The translations under genes were made by a program, and so were the position numbers. From assembly GCF_001070715.1 (NCBI RefSeq), contig NZ_JVRR01000107.1, forward strand, positions 1 through 64,000: 64,000 nt of DNA. Reading direction: 5' to 3'. The notes under the pieces were generated by a model that searched no databases, was not told the DNA's origin, and worked only from the letters and a program-made list of their open reading frames with translations. This stretch comes from Streptococcus pseudopneumoniae. GTDB taxonomy: Bacteria; Bacillota; Bacilli; Lactobacillales; Streptococcaceae. Below, in pieces: positions 36,448 through 45,292 of the stretch. Numbering within the stretch: position 1 is the first letter of the stretch; the number at the start of each line of letters is the position of its first letter.

Positions 36448-37024
36448 TGATCATAAATTATTTAGCCAAAGTATCAAGATGATTTTAGAGTTATCGGAAA
36501 ACATTAAAAAGGTCCAGTTAGTGGATAATTTTTCGACTATTTCGGAGATTGCTTTTAATGACTACGACATTATTTTGATTGACATCAACCTGACGAGTCT
36601 GTATCAAGATGATGGGCTGACCTTGGCACAAGAGATTATCGACAATGGTTGTTCTAGTAAGGTTGTGATTTTGACAGGTTACAGTAAAAAAATGTATGAA
36701 CACCGAGCTAAAGTTATGGGGGCTTATGGCTTTCTGGACAAAAGTATGGACCCAGATGAGTTGGTGAAAAAACTGGAAAAGATTTATCTAGGTGGTAAGG
36801 TCTTTTCAGATGAAGTGATGGTAGAGGTGTTAACACCACGAGAAATCGAGATACTAGAACTGGTTAGAAATGGCTTGACCATTGATGATGTCTGTGACAA
36901 GGTCTATGTGAGTAAACGTACAGTTTCCAATCACTTGGCCAATATCTTTTCAAAATTAGGAGTGGCTAACAGGCAGGAGGCGATTCACATCGCTGAGCAG
37001 TTGGGTTATTTTCCACCAGATTAA
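36428..37024 (+). CDS. salR: SalR-like LuxR/NarL-type response regulator
   Basis: 198 aa from ATG 36428, inside the end of the kinase gene. Receiver domain with acidic pair IDDH, phospho-Asp in LIDINL (D52) and Lys in FLDKSM. C-terminal LuxR helix-turn-helix LTPREIEILELVRNGLTIDD ... VSKRTVSNHLANIFSKLGV. The likely targets are the two promoters carrying TTGCAC-N4-TACTCAT (before relic 1 and salX), which is inference from shared spacing. Followed by a terminator. Confidence 0.88.
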   Translation: MKILLIDDHKLFSQSIKMILELSENIKKVQLVDNFSTISEIAFNDYDIILIDINLTSLYQDDGLTLAQEIIDNGCSSKVVILTGYSKKMYEHRAKVMGAYGFLDKSMDPDELVKKLEKIYLGGKVFSDEVMVEVLTPREIEILELVRNGLTIDDVCDKVYVSKRTVSNHLANIFSKLGVANRQEAIHIAEQLGYFPPD

Positions 37025-37050
37025 AAAGTTGCAGAAGATGCAGCTTTTTT
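37023..37050 (+). terminator. Terminator after salR
   Basis: AAAAAGTTGCA / TGCAGCTTTTTT; the stem is closed by a G-T pair. Confidence 0.8.
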
Positions 37051-37068
37051 AATTTCTGTGATACTTCT

Positions 37069-37081
37069 TGTGTGAGTCTCT
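37069..37081 (+). repeat. Right 13-bp direct repeat flanking the lantibiotic-type island
   Basis: TGTGTGAGTCTCT, the second copy of the sequence at 31148-31160. It lies three bases upstream of the yqgQ -35 box. Confidence 0.7.
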
Positions 37082-37083
37082 TC

Positions 37084-37112
37084 TTGAAAAAAACACAAAA
37101 TTTTGCTAGAAT
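37084..37112 (+). promoter_or_regulatory. Promoter of yqgQ, predicts a leaderless mRNA
   Basis: TTGAAA, 17-bp spacer, TGC-extended TAGAAT. Seven bases separate the -10 box from the ATG at 37120. Confidence 0.6.
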
Positions 37113-37119
37113 GAGTCTT

Positions 37120-37341
37120 ATGAAAACATTCTATGATGTGCAGCAATTCCTCAAACGATTTGGTATTATTGTTTATATGGGAAAACGCTTATATGATATT
37201 GAACTGATGAAGTTGGAGCTCTCTCGAATTTACGATGCAGGGTTGATGGACAAATTAGACTATCTAGAAGCAGAAGCGGTTCTTCGCAGAGAGCACAAGG
37301 TAGAATTGGATTATATTGAGAAAAATGGAGAAAAGAACTGA
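37120..37341 (+). CDS. yqgQ: YqgQ / DUF910 family protein
   Basis: 73 aa from ATG 37120. Earlier in-frame starts lie inside the promoter and no RBS is present, so a leaderless start is the best reading. The sequence MKTFYDVQQFLKRFGI ... YMGKRLYDIELMKLEL is typical of the small helical DUF910 family of Firmicutes, which has no assigned function. It overlaps the rhodanese-like gene by one base (TGATG), so the two are translationally coupled. Confidence 0.85.
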   Translation: MKTFYDVQQFLKRFGIIVYMGKRLYDIELMKLELSRIYDAGLMDKLDYLEAEAVLRREHKVELDYIEKNGEKN

Positions 37342-37724
37342 TGGTTACTTGGATTTTGTGGGCACTTATACTGGCAATGTTGGCGTGGATGGGCTTTAAC
37401 TACCTTCGTATTCGCCGTGCGGCTAAAATTGTGGATAATGAGGAATTTGAAGCCTTGATTCGTACGGGTCAATTGATTGATTTGCGCGACCCAGCAGAAT
37501 TCCACAGAAAACATATCCTTGGGGCCCGCAATATTCCTTCAAGTCAGTTGAAGACTAGTCTTGCAGCCCTTCGTAAAGATAAACCGGTCCTTCTTTACGA
37601 AAACCAACGTGCGCAACGTGTGACAAATGCAGCCCTTTACTTGAAAAAACAAGGTTTTTCTGAGATTTATATCCTTTCTTATGGATTGGATTCTTGGAAA
37701 GGGAAAGTCAAAGTTGAGAAATAA
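37341..37724 (+). CDS. Membrane-anchored rhodanese-like protein without catalytic Cys
   Basis: 127 aa. One N-terminal membrane helix (WILWALILAMLAWMGFNYL), then a cytoplasmic rhodanese domain (LIDLRDPAEFHRKHILGARNIP). Where active rhodaneses have the persulfide Cys after V-Y, this protein has Glu: PVLLYENQRAQR. It is thus unlikely to transfer sulfur and more likely binds a partner. Coupled to yqgQ. Confidence 0.88.
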   Translation: MVTWILWALILAMLAWMGFNYLRIRRAAKIVDNEEFEALIRTGQLIDLRDPAEFHRKHILGARNIPSSQLKTSLAALRKDKPVLLYENQRAQRVTNAALYLKKQGFSEIYILSYGLDSWKGKVKVEK

Positions 37725-37727
37725 GAA

Positions 37728-37760
37728 AATGAGCTTGGATGTTTCCGAGCTCATTTTTTA
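37728..37760. terminator. Bidirectional terminator between the rhodanese and rsuA genes
   Basis: AAAATGAGCT / AGCTCATTTTTT with a 13-nt loop; the genes converge and the right arm reaches the rsuA stop. Confidence 0.85.
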
Positions 37761-38483
37761 ACCACTTTTTCTGAGAAATTCATGAATGCTTGTCAACTCT
37801 TCTGAGTTTAGGAGACGGTAGTCTCCCTCTTGAAGATTCTCATCCAAACTCCAAGACCCAAAATGAGTACGTTTGAGAGAGGTGACTTTGACACCAACCG
37901 AGAGGAACATTTTCTTAACCTGATGAAATTTTCCTTCTGAAATGGTGATAGAGGCTTGACTGAGGGAAGGACTTGCAGATAGAATCTCTAATCTTGCAGG
38001 TTTACAGATAGTGCCATCTAAAAAGTCAATTCCCTTTTGAAAGGCTTGGATATGGTCAGGCGTCAGAAGTCCATTAACCTCAACTTGGTAGGTCTTATCG
38101 ACATGATACTGAGGATGAAGGAGTTGAAAACCCAAGGGGCCGTTGTCGGTCAGAAGGAGTAGACCAGTAGTATCTCGGTCCAGTCGGCCGACGGCATAGA
38201 GTTTATCAGACTGGATGTCAGGCGGAAGGAGATCCATTACGGTTAGGAGTTCCTTGTCTTTGTTGGCTGTAACGACACCAGCAGGCTTATGAAGCATCAG
38301 ATAGGTGTGCTCATAGCCTTGAATGATTCGGTCCTGAAAAAGGAGTTCCTGTAGTCCCGTATCGATATTTTGAGCTAGGGAGCGGGCTGGGCAACCATCG
38401 ACGAGAATCTCCCCTTTTAGTAAGGCTTGTTTCATGGCCTTTCGGCTGATTTTTTCTTGGGCTAATAAATTATCTAAACGCAT
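37758..38483 (-). CDS. rsuA: 16S rRNA pseudouridine synthase (RsuA family)
   Basis: 241 aa. An S4 RNA-binding domain at the N-terminus (MRLDNLLAQEKISRK) and a pseudouridine synthase domain with catalytic Asp in GRLDRDTTGLLLLT. HQVKKMF and VTSLKRTHFGSWSL are RsuA/RluB-type signatures. It makes a pseudouridine in 16S rRNA; the position by analogy is that of E. coli U516. The ATG stands nine bases after TGA-extended TAAGAT, so the leader is very short. Confidence 0.92.
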   Translation of the reverse strand: MRLDNLLAQEKISRKAMKQALLKGEILVDGCPARSLAQNIDTGLQELLFQDRIIQGYEHTYLMLHKPAGVVTANKDKELLTVMDLLPPDIQSDKLYAVGRLDRDTTGLLLLTDNGPLGFQLLHPQYHVDKTYQVEVNGLLTPDHIQAFQKGIDFLDGTICKPARLEILSASPSLSQASITISEGKFHQVKKMFLSVGVKVTSLKRTHFGSWSLDENLQEGDYRLLNSEELTSIHEFLRKSG

Positions 38484-38596
38484 ACTGTGCCTATCTTATC
38501 ATAAGTCGCTTGCTTTGAAAAGGCTTGACGTGAAAAGAAAAGCATAGTGAAAACATTTACACTTGCTTGAGTTATGTTATTTACTTGAAATTATGG

Positions 38597-38602
38597 TATA
38601 AT
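38597..38602 (+). promoter_or_regulatory. Extended -10 promoter of typA
   Basis: TATAAT preceded by TGG; the leader to the typA ATG is about 40 nt and contains GAGGAA. Confidence 0.6.
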
Positions 38603-38644
38603 CGTTCAGTTAGAAAATAAATTTTGAATATTATAGAGGAAATC

Positions 38645-40486
38645 ATGACAAAATTAAGAGAAGATATCCGTAACATTGCGATTATCGCCCACGTTGACCA
38701 CGGTAAAACAACCCTCGTTGACGAATTATTGAAACAATCAGAAACGCTTGATGCACGTACTGAATTGGCAGAGCGTGCTATGGACTCAAACGATATCGAA
38801 AAAGAGCGTGGAATCACCATTCTTGCTAAAAATACAGCCGTTGCCTACAACGGAACTCGTATCAACATCATGGACACACCAGGACACGCGGACTTCGGTG
38901 GAGAAGTTGAGCGTATCATGAAAATGGTTGACGGTGTTGTCTTGGTCGTAGATGCCTACGAAGGAACCATGCCACAAACTCGTTTCGTATTGAAAAAAGC
39001 TTTGGAACAAGACCTTGTCCCAATCGTGGTTGTTAACAAAATCGACAAACCATCAGCTCGCCCAGCAGAAGTAGTGGATGAAGTCTTGGAACTTTTCATC
39101 GAGCTTGGTGCAGATGACGATCAGCTTGACTTCCCAGTGGTCTATGCTTCAGCTATCAACGGAACTTCTTCATTGTCAGATGATCCAGCTGACCAAGAAG
39201 CGACTATGGCACCAATCTTTGACACAATTATCGACCATATCCCAGCTCCAGTAGATAACTCAGATGAGCCTTTGCAGTTCCAAGTGTCACTTTTGGACTA
39301 CAATGACTTCGTTGGACGTATCGGTATCGGTCGTGTCTTCCGTGGTACTGTTAAAGTTGGTGACCAAGTTACCCTTTCTAAACTTGATGGCACAACTAAA
39401 AACTTCCGTGTTACAAAACTCTTTGGTTTCTTTGGTTTGGAACGTCGTGAAATCCAAGAAGCAAAAGCAGGTGACTTGATTGCCGTTTCAGGTATGGAAG
39501 ATATCTTTGTCGGTGAAACCATCACTCCGACAGACGCAGTTGAAGCTCTTCCAATCCTACACATCGATGAGCCAACTCTTCAAATGACTTTCTTGGTTAA
39601 CAACTCACCATTTGCTGGTAAAGAAGGTAAATGGGTGACTTCTCGTAAGGTGGAAGAACGCTTGCAGGCCGAATTGCAAACAGACGTTTCCCTTCGTGTT
39701 GACCCAACTGATTCACCAGATAAATGGACTGTTTCAGGACGTGGAGAATTGCACTTGTCAATCCTTATCGAAACAATGCGTCGTGAGGGATATGAACTTC
39801 AAGTATCTCGTCCAGAAGTTATCGTAAAAGAAATCGACGGTGTTAAATGTGAACCATTTGAACGTGTTCAAATCGACACTCCAGAAGAATACCAAGGATC
39901 TGTTATCCAAAGCCTTTCTGAACGTAAAGGTGAAATGTTGGATATGATTTCAACTGGTAATGGTCAAACTCGTTTGGTCTTCCTTGTTCCAGCGCGTGGG
40001 TTGATCGGTTACTCAACTGAGTTCTTGTCAATGACTCGTGGTTACGGTATCATGAACCATACCTTCGACCAATACTTGCCATTGATTCCAGGTGAAATTG
40101 GTGGACGTCACCGTGGTGCCCTTGTTTCTATCGATGCTGGTAAGGCTACAACTTACTCAATCATGTCTATCGAAGAACGTGGAACAATCTTTGTTAACCC
40201 AGGTACTGAGGTTTATGAAGGAATGATCATCGGTGAAAACTCTCGTGAAAATGACTTGACAGTTAACATCACTAAGGCGAAACAAATGACCAACGTTCGT
40301 TCAGCTACCAAGGACCAAACAGCTGTTATCAAGACACCTCGTATCTTGACACTTGAAGAGTCTCTTGAGTTCTTGAACGACGATGAGTACATGGAAGTAA
40401 CGCCTGAGTCTATCCGTTTGCGTAAACAAATCCTTAACAAGGCAGAGCGTGAGAAAGCTAACAAGAAGAAAAAATCAGCTGAATAA
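38645..40486 (+). CDS. typA: Ribosome-associated GTPase TypA/BipA
   Basis: 613 aa from ATG 38645 (GAGGAA upstream); an in-frame TTG at 38624 lacks an RBS. Translational GTPase of the EF-G family: G1 AHVDHGKTT, switch region [10 protein letters not shown]3 [12 protein letters not shown]4 NKID, then domains II, III, V and the BipA-specific C-terminal domain. Helps 50S assembly and stress adaptation. Codon use is strongly biased, as in highly expressed genes. Confidence 0.97.
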   Translation: MTKLREDIRNIAIIAHVDHGKTTLVDELLKQSETLDARTELAERAMDSNDIEKERGITILAKNTAVAYNGTRINIMDTPGHADFGGEVERIMKMVDGVVLVVDAYEGTMPQTRFVLKKALEQDLVPIVVVNKIDKPSARPAEVVDEVLELFIELGADDDQLDFPVVYASAINGTSSLSDDPADQEATMAPIFDTIIDHIPAPVDNSDEPLQFQVSLLDYNDFVGRIGIGRVFRGTVKVGDQVTLSKLDGTTKNFRVTKLFGFFGLERREIQEAKAGDLIAVSGMEDIFVGETITPTDAVEALPILHIDEPTLQMTFLVNNSPFAGKEGKWVTSRKVEERLQAELQTDVSLRVDPTDSPDKWTVSGRGELHLSILIETMRREGYELQVSRPEVIVKEIDGVKCEPFERVQIDTPEEYQGSVIQSLSERKGEMLDMISTGNGQTRLVFLVPARGLIGYSTEFLSMTRGYGIMNHTFDQYLPLIPGEIGGRHRGALVSIDAGKATTYSIMSIEERGTIFVNPGTEVYEGMIIGENSRENDLTVNITKAKQMTNVRSATKDQTAVIKTPRILTLEESLEFLNDDEYMEVTPESIRLRKQILNKAEREKANKKKKSAE

Positions 40487-40505
40487 GAGCTAGAAAGAGA
40501 GAAAG

Positions 40506-40760
40506 ATGGTCTATTTAGTCCTAGGGATTTTACTGCTCCTACTCTATGTATTTGCGACACCAGAAAGCATTAAAGGGACAGTCAATATCGTCGCTATGGT
40601 ATGTATTTTAGTGGCACTCTTAATTTTGTTGGCTCTATCTTTTCTGAAAATTTTTCAATTACCAACAGAAATATTCCTAGCAATAGCCATGTTAATCCTA
40701 GCTTACTTTAGTGTGAGAGACATCACACTCATGCCAGTCAAAAAAAGTAAAAGAAGATAA
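40506..40760 (+). CDS. Small membrane protein (DUF3165-like)
   Basis: 84 aa with three membrane helices (about 2-20, 25-46, 51-68) and a basic tail KKSKRR. Starts 19 nt after typA and ends at a strong terminator, so it is probably co-transcribed with typA. Conserved in streptococci as a small DUF3165-type protein; function unknown. Confidence 0.75.
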   Translation: MVYLVLGILLLLLYVFATPESIKGTVNIVAMVCILVALLILLALSFLKIFQLPTEIFLAIAMLILAYFSVRDITLMPVKKSKRR

Positions 40761-40787
40761 AAAAGAGAGTTTCGGCTCTCTTTTTTG
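40758..40787 (+). terminator. Terminator after the typA operon
   Basis: AAAAGAGAG-TTTCGG-CTCTCTTTTTT; perfect stem with T tail. Confidence 0.9.
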
Positions 40788-40840
40788 CTTATTAGAATGC
40801 CTAATCTGAGCGTTTTCATTTAGAATTATTTCCATAAAAA

Positions 40841-40849
40841 TGGTAAAAT
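40841..40849 (+). promoter_or_regulatory. Extended -10 promoter of murD-murG-divIB
   Basis: TGG-extended TAAAAT (40844-40849), 27 nt before the murD ATG. Confidence 0.55.
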
Positions 40850-40876
40850 AGTAGGAGTAGAAATGGAGTTTGAGAC

Positions 40877-42229
40877 ATGAAAGTAATAGATCAATTTAAA
40901 AATAAGAAAGTCCTTGTTTTAGGTTTGGCCAAGTCTGGTGAATCGGCAGCTCGTTTGTTGGACAAGCTAGGTGCCATTGTGACAGTAAATGATGGGAAGC
41001 CTTTCGAGGACAATCCAGCTGCGCAAAGTTTGCTGGAAGAAGGGATCAAGGTCATCACAGGCGGTCATCCTTTGGAACTCTTGGATGAAGAGTTTGCCCT
41101 TATGGTGAAAAATCCAGGTATTCCCTACATCAATCCCATGATTGAAAAGGCTTTGGCCAAGGGAATTCCAGTCTTGACTGAGGTGGAATTGGCTTACTTG
41201 ATTTCAGAAGCGCCCATTATCGGTATCACAGGTTCAAATGGTAAAACAACCACAACGACTATGATTGGAGACGTTTTGACTGCTGCTGGGCAACATGGTC
41301 TTTTATCAGGAAATATCGGCTATCCTGCCAGTCAGGTTGCACAAACTGCGTCAGACAAGGACACGCTTGTCATGGAACTTTCTTCTTTCCAACTCATGGG
41401 CGTCCAAGAATTCCATCCTGAGATTGCGGTTATTACCAACCTCATGCCAACTCATATCGACTACCATGGTTCTTTTGAGGAATATGTAGCAGCCAAGTGG
41501 AATATCCAGAACAAGATGACAGCAGCTGATTTCCTTGTCTTGAACTTTAACCAAGACTTGGCAAAAGAATTGGCAAGAAAAACACAAGCTACCCTTGTAC
41601 CATTCTCAACACAGGAAAAGGTTGATGGAGCTTATCTGGAAGATGGTCAGCTCTACTTCCGTGGGGAAGTGGTCATGGCAGCGAATGAAATCGGAGTTCC
41701 AGGTAGCCACAATGTGGAAAATGCCCTTGCGACTATTGCTGTAGCCAAGCTTCGTGGTGTAGACAATCAAACTATTAAAGAAACTCTTTCAGCCTTTGGT
41801 GGTGTCAAACACCGTCTCCAATTTGTGGATGAAATCAAGGGTGTTAAGTTCTATAATGATAGTAAGTCAACCAATATCTTGGCTACTCAAAAAGCCTTGT
41901 CAGGATTTGACAACAGCAAGGTCATCTTGATTGCAGGTGGTTTAGACCGTGGTAATGAGTTTGACGAACTGGTTCCAGATATTACTGGACTCAAGAAGAT
42001 GGTCATCCTGGGTCAGTCTGCAGAACGTGTCAAACGGGCAGCAGACAAGGCTGGTGTAGCTTATATGGATGCGACTGATATTGCAGATGCGACTCGCAAG
42101 GCTTATGAGCTTGCGACTCAAGGAGACGTGGTTCTTCTTAGTCCTGCCAATGCCAGCTGGGATATGTATGCTAACTTTGAAGTACGTGGCGACCTCTTTA
42201 TCGACACAGTAGCGGAGTTAAAGGAATAA
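40877..42229 (+). CDS. murD: UDP-N-acetylmuramoylalanine--D-glutamate ligase
   Basis: 450 aa. Adds D-Glu to UDP-MurNAc-L-Ala. ATP-binding [13 protein letters not shown] at about 119-131, the Mur-ligase lysine region and [10 protein letters not shown], then YNDSKSTN in the C-terminal domain. One base separates it from murG, in an operon with murG and divIB as usual in streptococci. Confidence 0.96.
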   Translation: MKVIDQFKNKKVLVLGLAKSGESAARLLDKLGAIVTVNDGKPFEDNPAAQSLLEEGIKVITGGHPLELLDEEFALMVKNPGIPYINPMIEKALAKGIPVLTEVELAYLISEAPIIGITGSNGKTTTTTMIGDVLTAAGQHGLLSGNIGYPASQVAQTASDKDTLVMELSSFQLMGVQEFHPEIAVITNLMPTHIDYHGSFEEYVAAKWNIQNKMTAADFLVLNFNQDLAKELARKTQATLVPFSTQEKVDGAYLEDGQLYFRGEVVMAANEIGVPGSHNVENALATIAVAKLRGVDNQTIKETLSAFGGVKHRLQFVDEIKGVKFYNDSKSTNILATQKALSGFDNSKVILIAGGLDRGNEFDELVPDITGLKKMVILGQSAERVKRAADKAGVAYMDATDIADATRKAYELATQGDVVLLSPANASWDMYANFEVRGDLFIDTVAELKE

Positions 42230-42230
42230 T

Positions 42231-43289
42231 ATGAAAAAAATTGTCTTTACAGGTGGGGGGACGGTTGGACACGTGACCCTCAACCTTTTGTTGGTGCCCA
42301 AGTTCATCGAAGATGGCTGGGAAGTCCACTATATAGGAGATAAACGTGGTATCGAAAACCAAGAAATCCTTAAGTCAGGCTTGGATGTCACCTTCCATTC
42401 CATTGCGACTGGAAAATTGCGTCGTTATTTCTCTTGGCAAAATATGCTGGACGTCTTCAAAGTTGGCTGGGGAATCGTCCAATCGCTCTTTATCATGTTA
42501 CGACTTCGTCCACAGGCTCTTTTTTCAAAGGGAGGCTTTGTCTCTGTGCCACCTGTTATCGCAGCACGTGTTTCAGGAGTGCCAGTCTTTATTCACGAGT
42601 CTGACCTGTCTATGGGCTTGGCCAATAAAATCGCCTATAAATTTGCGACGAAGATGTATTCAACCTTTGAACAAGCTTCAAGTTTGTCTAAGGTCGAGCA
42701 TGTGGGAGCGGTGACCAAGGTTTCGGACAAAAACACTCCAGAACCAGATGAATTGGTGGATATTCAAACCCACTTTAATCCCCAATTGCCAACTATATTG
42801 TTTGTCGGTGGTTCTGCAGGTGCTCGTGTCTTTAACCAATTGGTGACAGACCATAAGAAAGAGCTGACAGAACGCTACAATATTATCAATCTAACTGGAG
42901 ATTCTAGCCTGAACGAGTTGAGCCAAAATCTTTTTCGTGTTGACTATGTGACCAGTCTCTATCAACCCTTGATGGAATTGGCTGATATTGTTGTGACACG
43001 AGGTGGTGCCAATACGATTTTTGAGCTCTTGGCCATGGCAAAATTACATGTCATTGTGCCGCTTGGGCGTGAAGCTAGTCGTGGTGACCAGATTGAAAAT
43101 GCGGCTTACTTTGTAAAAAAAGGCTATGCAGAAGAGCTTCAAGAAAGCGATTTGACCTTGGATAGTTTGGAAGAGAAGATTTCTCACTTACTAAGTCACA
43201 AGGAAGACTATCAGGCTAATATGAAGGCTTCTAAGGAATTGAAATCTCTAGCAGATTTTTATCAACTATTGAAAAACGATTTATCATAA
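42231..43289 (+). CDS. murG: Lipid II synthase MurG
   Basis: 352 aa. Peripheral membrane GT-B glycosyltransferase that adds GlcNAc to lipid [16 protein letters not shown] at the N-terminus is the streptococcal form of the GGTGGH loop. [12 protein letters not shown] and [16 protein letters not shown]-type motifs bind UDP-GlcNAc. 9 nt before divIB. Confidence 0.96.
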   Translation: MKKIVFTGGGTVGHVTLNLLLVPKFIEDGWEVHYIGDKRGIENQEILKSGLDVTFHSIATGKLRRYFSWQNMLDVFKVGWGIVQSLFIMLRLRPQALFSKGGFVSVPPVIAARVSGVPVFIHESDLSMGLANKIAYKFATKMYSTFEQASSLSKVEHVGAVTKVSDKNTPEPDELVDIQTHFNPQLPTILFVGGSAGARVFNQLVTDHKKELTERYNIINLTGDSSLNELSQNLFRVDYVTSLYQPLMELADIVVTRGGANTIFELLAMAKLHVIVPLGREASRGDQIENAAYFVKKGYAEELQESDLTLDSLEEKISHLLSHKEDYQANMKASKELKSLADFYQLLKNDLS

Positions 43290-43298
43290 GGAAAGTAA

Positions 43299-44537
43299 AT
43301 GTCAAAAGATAAGAAAAATGAGGGCAAAGAAATCCTCGAAGAATTTAAAGAGTTATCAGAATGGCAGAAACGAAACCAAGAATATCTAAAAAAGAAGGCT
43401 GAAGAAGAGGCGGCCCTAGCTGAAGAGAAGGAAAAGGAAAGACAAGCTCGAATGGGAGAAGAATCTGAGAAGTCAGAGGACCAGGAGAGTGAAACAGACC
43501 AGGAAGATGAAGAATCAGCTAAGGAAGAGTCTGAAGAAAAAGTAGAATCCTCAGAGGCTGACAAAGAGGAAGAAGAGATAGAAGAGTCAGGGGCTAAAGA
43601 GGGCGAGGAACAGGATAAAAAGCTTGCTAAAAAGGCTACCAAAGAAAAACCAGCCAAAGCAAAGATTCCTGGCCTCCATATCTTACGAGCCTTAACGATT
43701 TTATTTCCAAGTCTGCTTTTATTGGTTGTCTCTGCTTATTTGCTCAGTCCTTATGCGACCATGAAGGATATTCGTGTTGAGGGAACAGTGCAAACTACAG
43801 CTGATGATATTCGACAGGCTTCAGGCATTCAGGATTCGGATTATACGATTAACCTTCTGCTAGACAAGGCAAAATATGAAGAGCAGATCAAGTCTAACTA
43901 TTGGGTTGAATCAGCTCAGCTTGTTTATCAATTTCCAACCAAGTTCACTATCAAGGTCAAGGAATACGATATTGTTGCCTACTATGTTTCTGGTGAAAAT
44001 CATTATCCGATTCTTTCCAGTGGTCAGCTTGAGACTAGTTCTGTGAGCTTGGTCAGTTTGCCAGAAACTTATATATCAGTTCTCTTTAATGACAGCGAAC
44101 AAATCAAAGCCTTTACGTCAGAACTTGCTCAAATTAGTCCAGAACTCAAGGCGGCTATCCAAAAGGTGGAATTAGCCCCAAGCAAGGTCACATCAGATTT
44201 AATTCGATTGACCATGAATGATTCGGACGAAGTTTTGGTTCCCCTTTCTGAAATGAGTAAGAAACTGCCTTATTACAGCAAGATTAAGCCACAATTGTCA
44301 GAACCAAGTGTGGTCGATATGGAAGCTGGAATCTACAGCTACACTGTAGCGGATAAATTAATTATGGAAGCAGAAGAAAAAGCCAAAAAAGAGGCTGAAG
44401 AAGCCGAGAAAAAACAGGAAGAAGAACGTAAACGTTTAGAAGAAGAACAGAAAAACAAGAGGAACAGAGCAATCAAAACCAAACGACCCAGCGCTCATCG
44501 CGTCGTTAGGTTTACCTTTTCTCTTATAGTTCTTTAG
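43299..44537 (+). CDS. divIB: Cell division protein DivIB/FtsQ, C-terminal tail frameshifted
   Basis: 412 aa as read. A long charged Glu/Lys cytoplasmic domain (1-125), one membrane helix (about 128-150), a POTRA domain starting at MKDIRVEGTV, and the beta domain. The Glu/Lys-rich extracellular tail changes frame at a run of five A (44451-44455): adding one A gives KKQEEQSNQNQTTQRSSRR and a stop at 44507. As read the tail is NKRNRAIKTKRPSAHRVVRF and on to 44537. The folded domains are unaffected. It may be real or a homopolymer sequencing error. Confidence 0.93.
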   Translation: MSKDKKNEGKEILEEFKELSEWQKRNQEYLKKKAEEEAALAEEKEKERQARMGEESEKSEDQESETDQEDEESAKEESEEKVESSEADKEEEEIEESGAKEGEEQDKKLAKKATKEKPAKAKIPGLHILRALTILFPSLLLLVVSAYLLSPYATMKDIRVEGTVQTTADDIRQASGIQDSDYTINLLLDKAKYEEQIKSNYWVESAQLVYQFPTKFTIKVKEYDIVAYYVSGENHYPILSSGQLETSSVSLVSLPETYISVLFNDSEQIKAFTSELAQISPELKAAIQKVELAPSKVTSDLIRLTMNDSDEVLVPLSEMSKKLPYYSKIKPQLSEPSVVDMEAGIYSYTVADKLIMEAEEKAKKEAEEAEKKQEEERKRLEEEQKNKRNRAIKTKRPSAHRVVRFTFSLIVL

Positions 44538-44557
44538 TGACAGAAGATGATTTCCAG

Positions 44558-44586
44558 TTGACGCAAGCTTAAAAAAACGTTATAAT
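44558..44586 (+). promoter_or_regulatory. Promoter of the T-box/alaS transcript
   Basis: TTGACG, 17-bp spacer, TATAAT: a near-consensus sigma-A promoter about 20 nt after the divIB stop. Confidence 0.85.
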
Positions 44587-44592
44587 AAGAAA

Positions 44593-44768
44593 GTTGAGAA
44601 TTGATTTTCAATTATCTTAGTCCAGAGAAATGGCGGTGCTGCGAGCCATCTAAGCTAGGAAGTCATGCTACTCAATTTAACAATTGCATAAGAACAAGAG
44701 AATGACAAGTTCATTGAATGAAGGTGGTACCGCGGTTTTTCGCCCTTCGTGATATGAGCTTGTCTTTT
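44593..44768 (+). ncRNA. T-box riboswitch, alanine type by context
   Basis: Contains the conserved T-box AAGGTGGTACCGCGG (44721-44735), which pairs with the acceptor end of uncharged tRNA, and a terminator formed by GACAAG...CTTGTC (44704-44768) followed by TTTT. Upstream lies a stem I region with AATGGCGGTGCTGCGAGCC; GCT or GCG in it are possible Ala specifier codons, but I could not settle the specifier loop by eye. It should switch on alaS and the gene before it when charged tRNA-Ala is scarce. Confidence 0.88.
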
Positions 44769-44785
44769 GATTTTTGGAGGTGTTG

Positions 44786-45271
44786 ATGAAAACATTTCTT
44801 GTCAAGCAAAAGTTTCGTCTTGGAGGCGAACGCTTCGCTATCAAGGATGACAGGGGAGAAATCGTCTATCAGGTGGAGGGATCATTTTTTAAGATTCCCA
44901 AAACTTTTACCATCTATGATGCGGCTGGTGAACAGGTCAGTCAGATCAGTAAAGAAATCTTGACCTTGCTACCTCGTTTTGAGATTCAGCTTCGGGATGG
45001 CTCGAGTTTTGTCATTCGCAAGAAGTTGACCTTCTGGCGAGATAAGTATGAGTTTGATAATCTGGGGCTTCGTATCGAGGGCAATATCTGGGATTTGAAT
45101 TTCAAATTGCTGGATGATCGCGATCATCTGATTGCGGAAATTAAGAAGGAACTCTTCCATCTGACCTCTACCTATACCGTAACGGTTCTTGAGGACGCTT
45201 ATGCAGATCTAGTCATTTCCCTCTGTGTCGCGATTGACTATGTGGAAATGCTGGAAAGCCAATCACATTAA
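44786..45271 (+). CDS. LURP-one-related (YxjI/Tubby-like) family protein
   Basis: 161 aa from ATG 44786 with GGAGG; an in-frame TTG at 44774 sits before the RBS. A beta-strand-rich sequence without signal peptide. MKTFLVKQKFRLGGERFAIKD and YQVEGSFFKIPKTFTIYDAAG are typical of the LURP-one/YxjI family, a Tubby-like barrel that may bind lipids. The function is unknown. It lies under the same T-box control as alaS, 21 nt upstream of it. Confidence 0.85.
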   Translation: MKTFLVKQKFRLGGERFAIKDDRGEIVYQVEGSFFKIPKTFTIYDAAGEQVSQISKEILTLLPRFEIQLRDGSSFVIRKKLTFWRDKYEFDNLGLRIEGNIWDLNFKLLDDRDHLIAEIKKELFHLTSTYTVTVLEDAYADLVISLCVAIDYVEMLESQSH

Positions 45272-45292
45272 ACAAGTAAATAAGGAGACAGT

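Noticed and set aside
30179-37024. Hidden LanM or LanT gene in the island
   Set aside because: All space from 31324 to 37024 is accounted for by short relics, the 35-aa peptide and salXYKR; there is no room for a gene of about 2-3 kb, and the minus strand shows no long frame.
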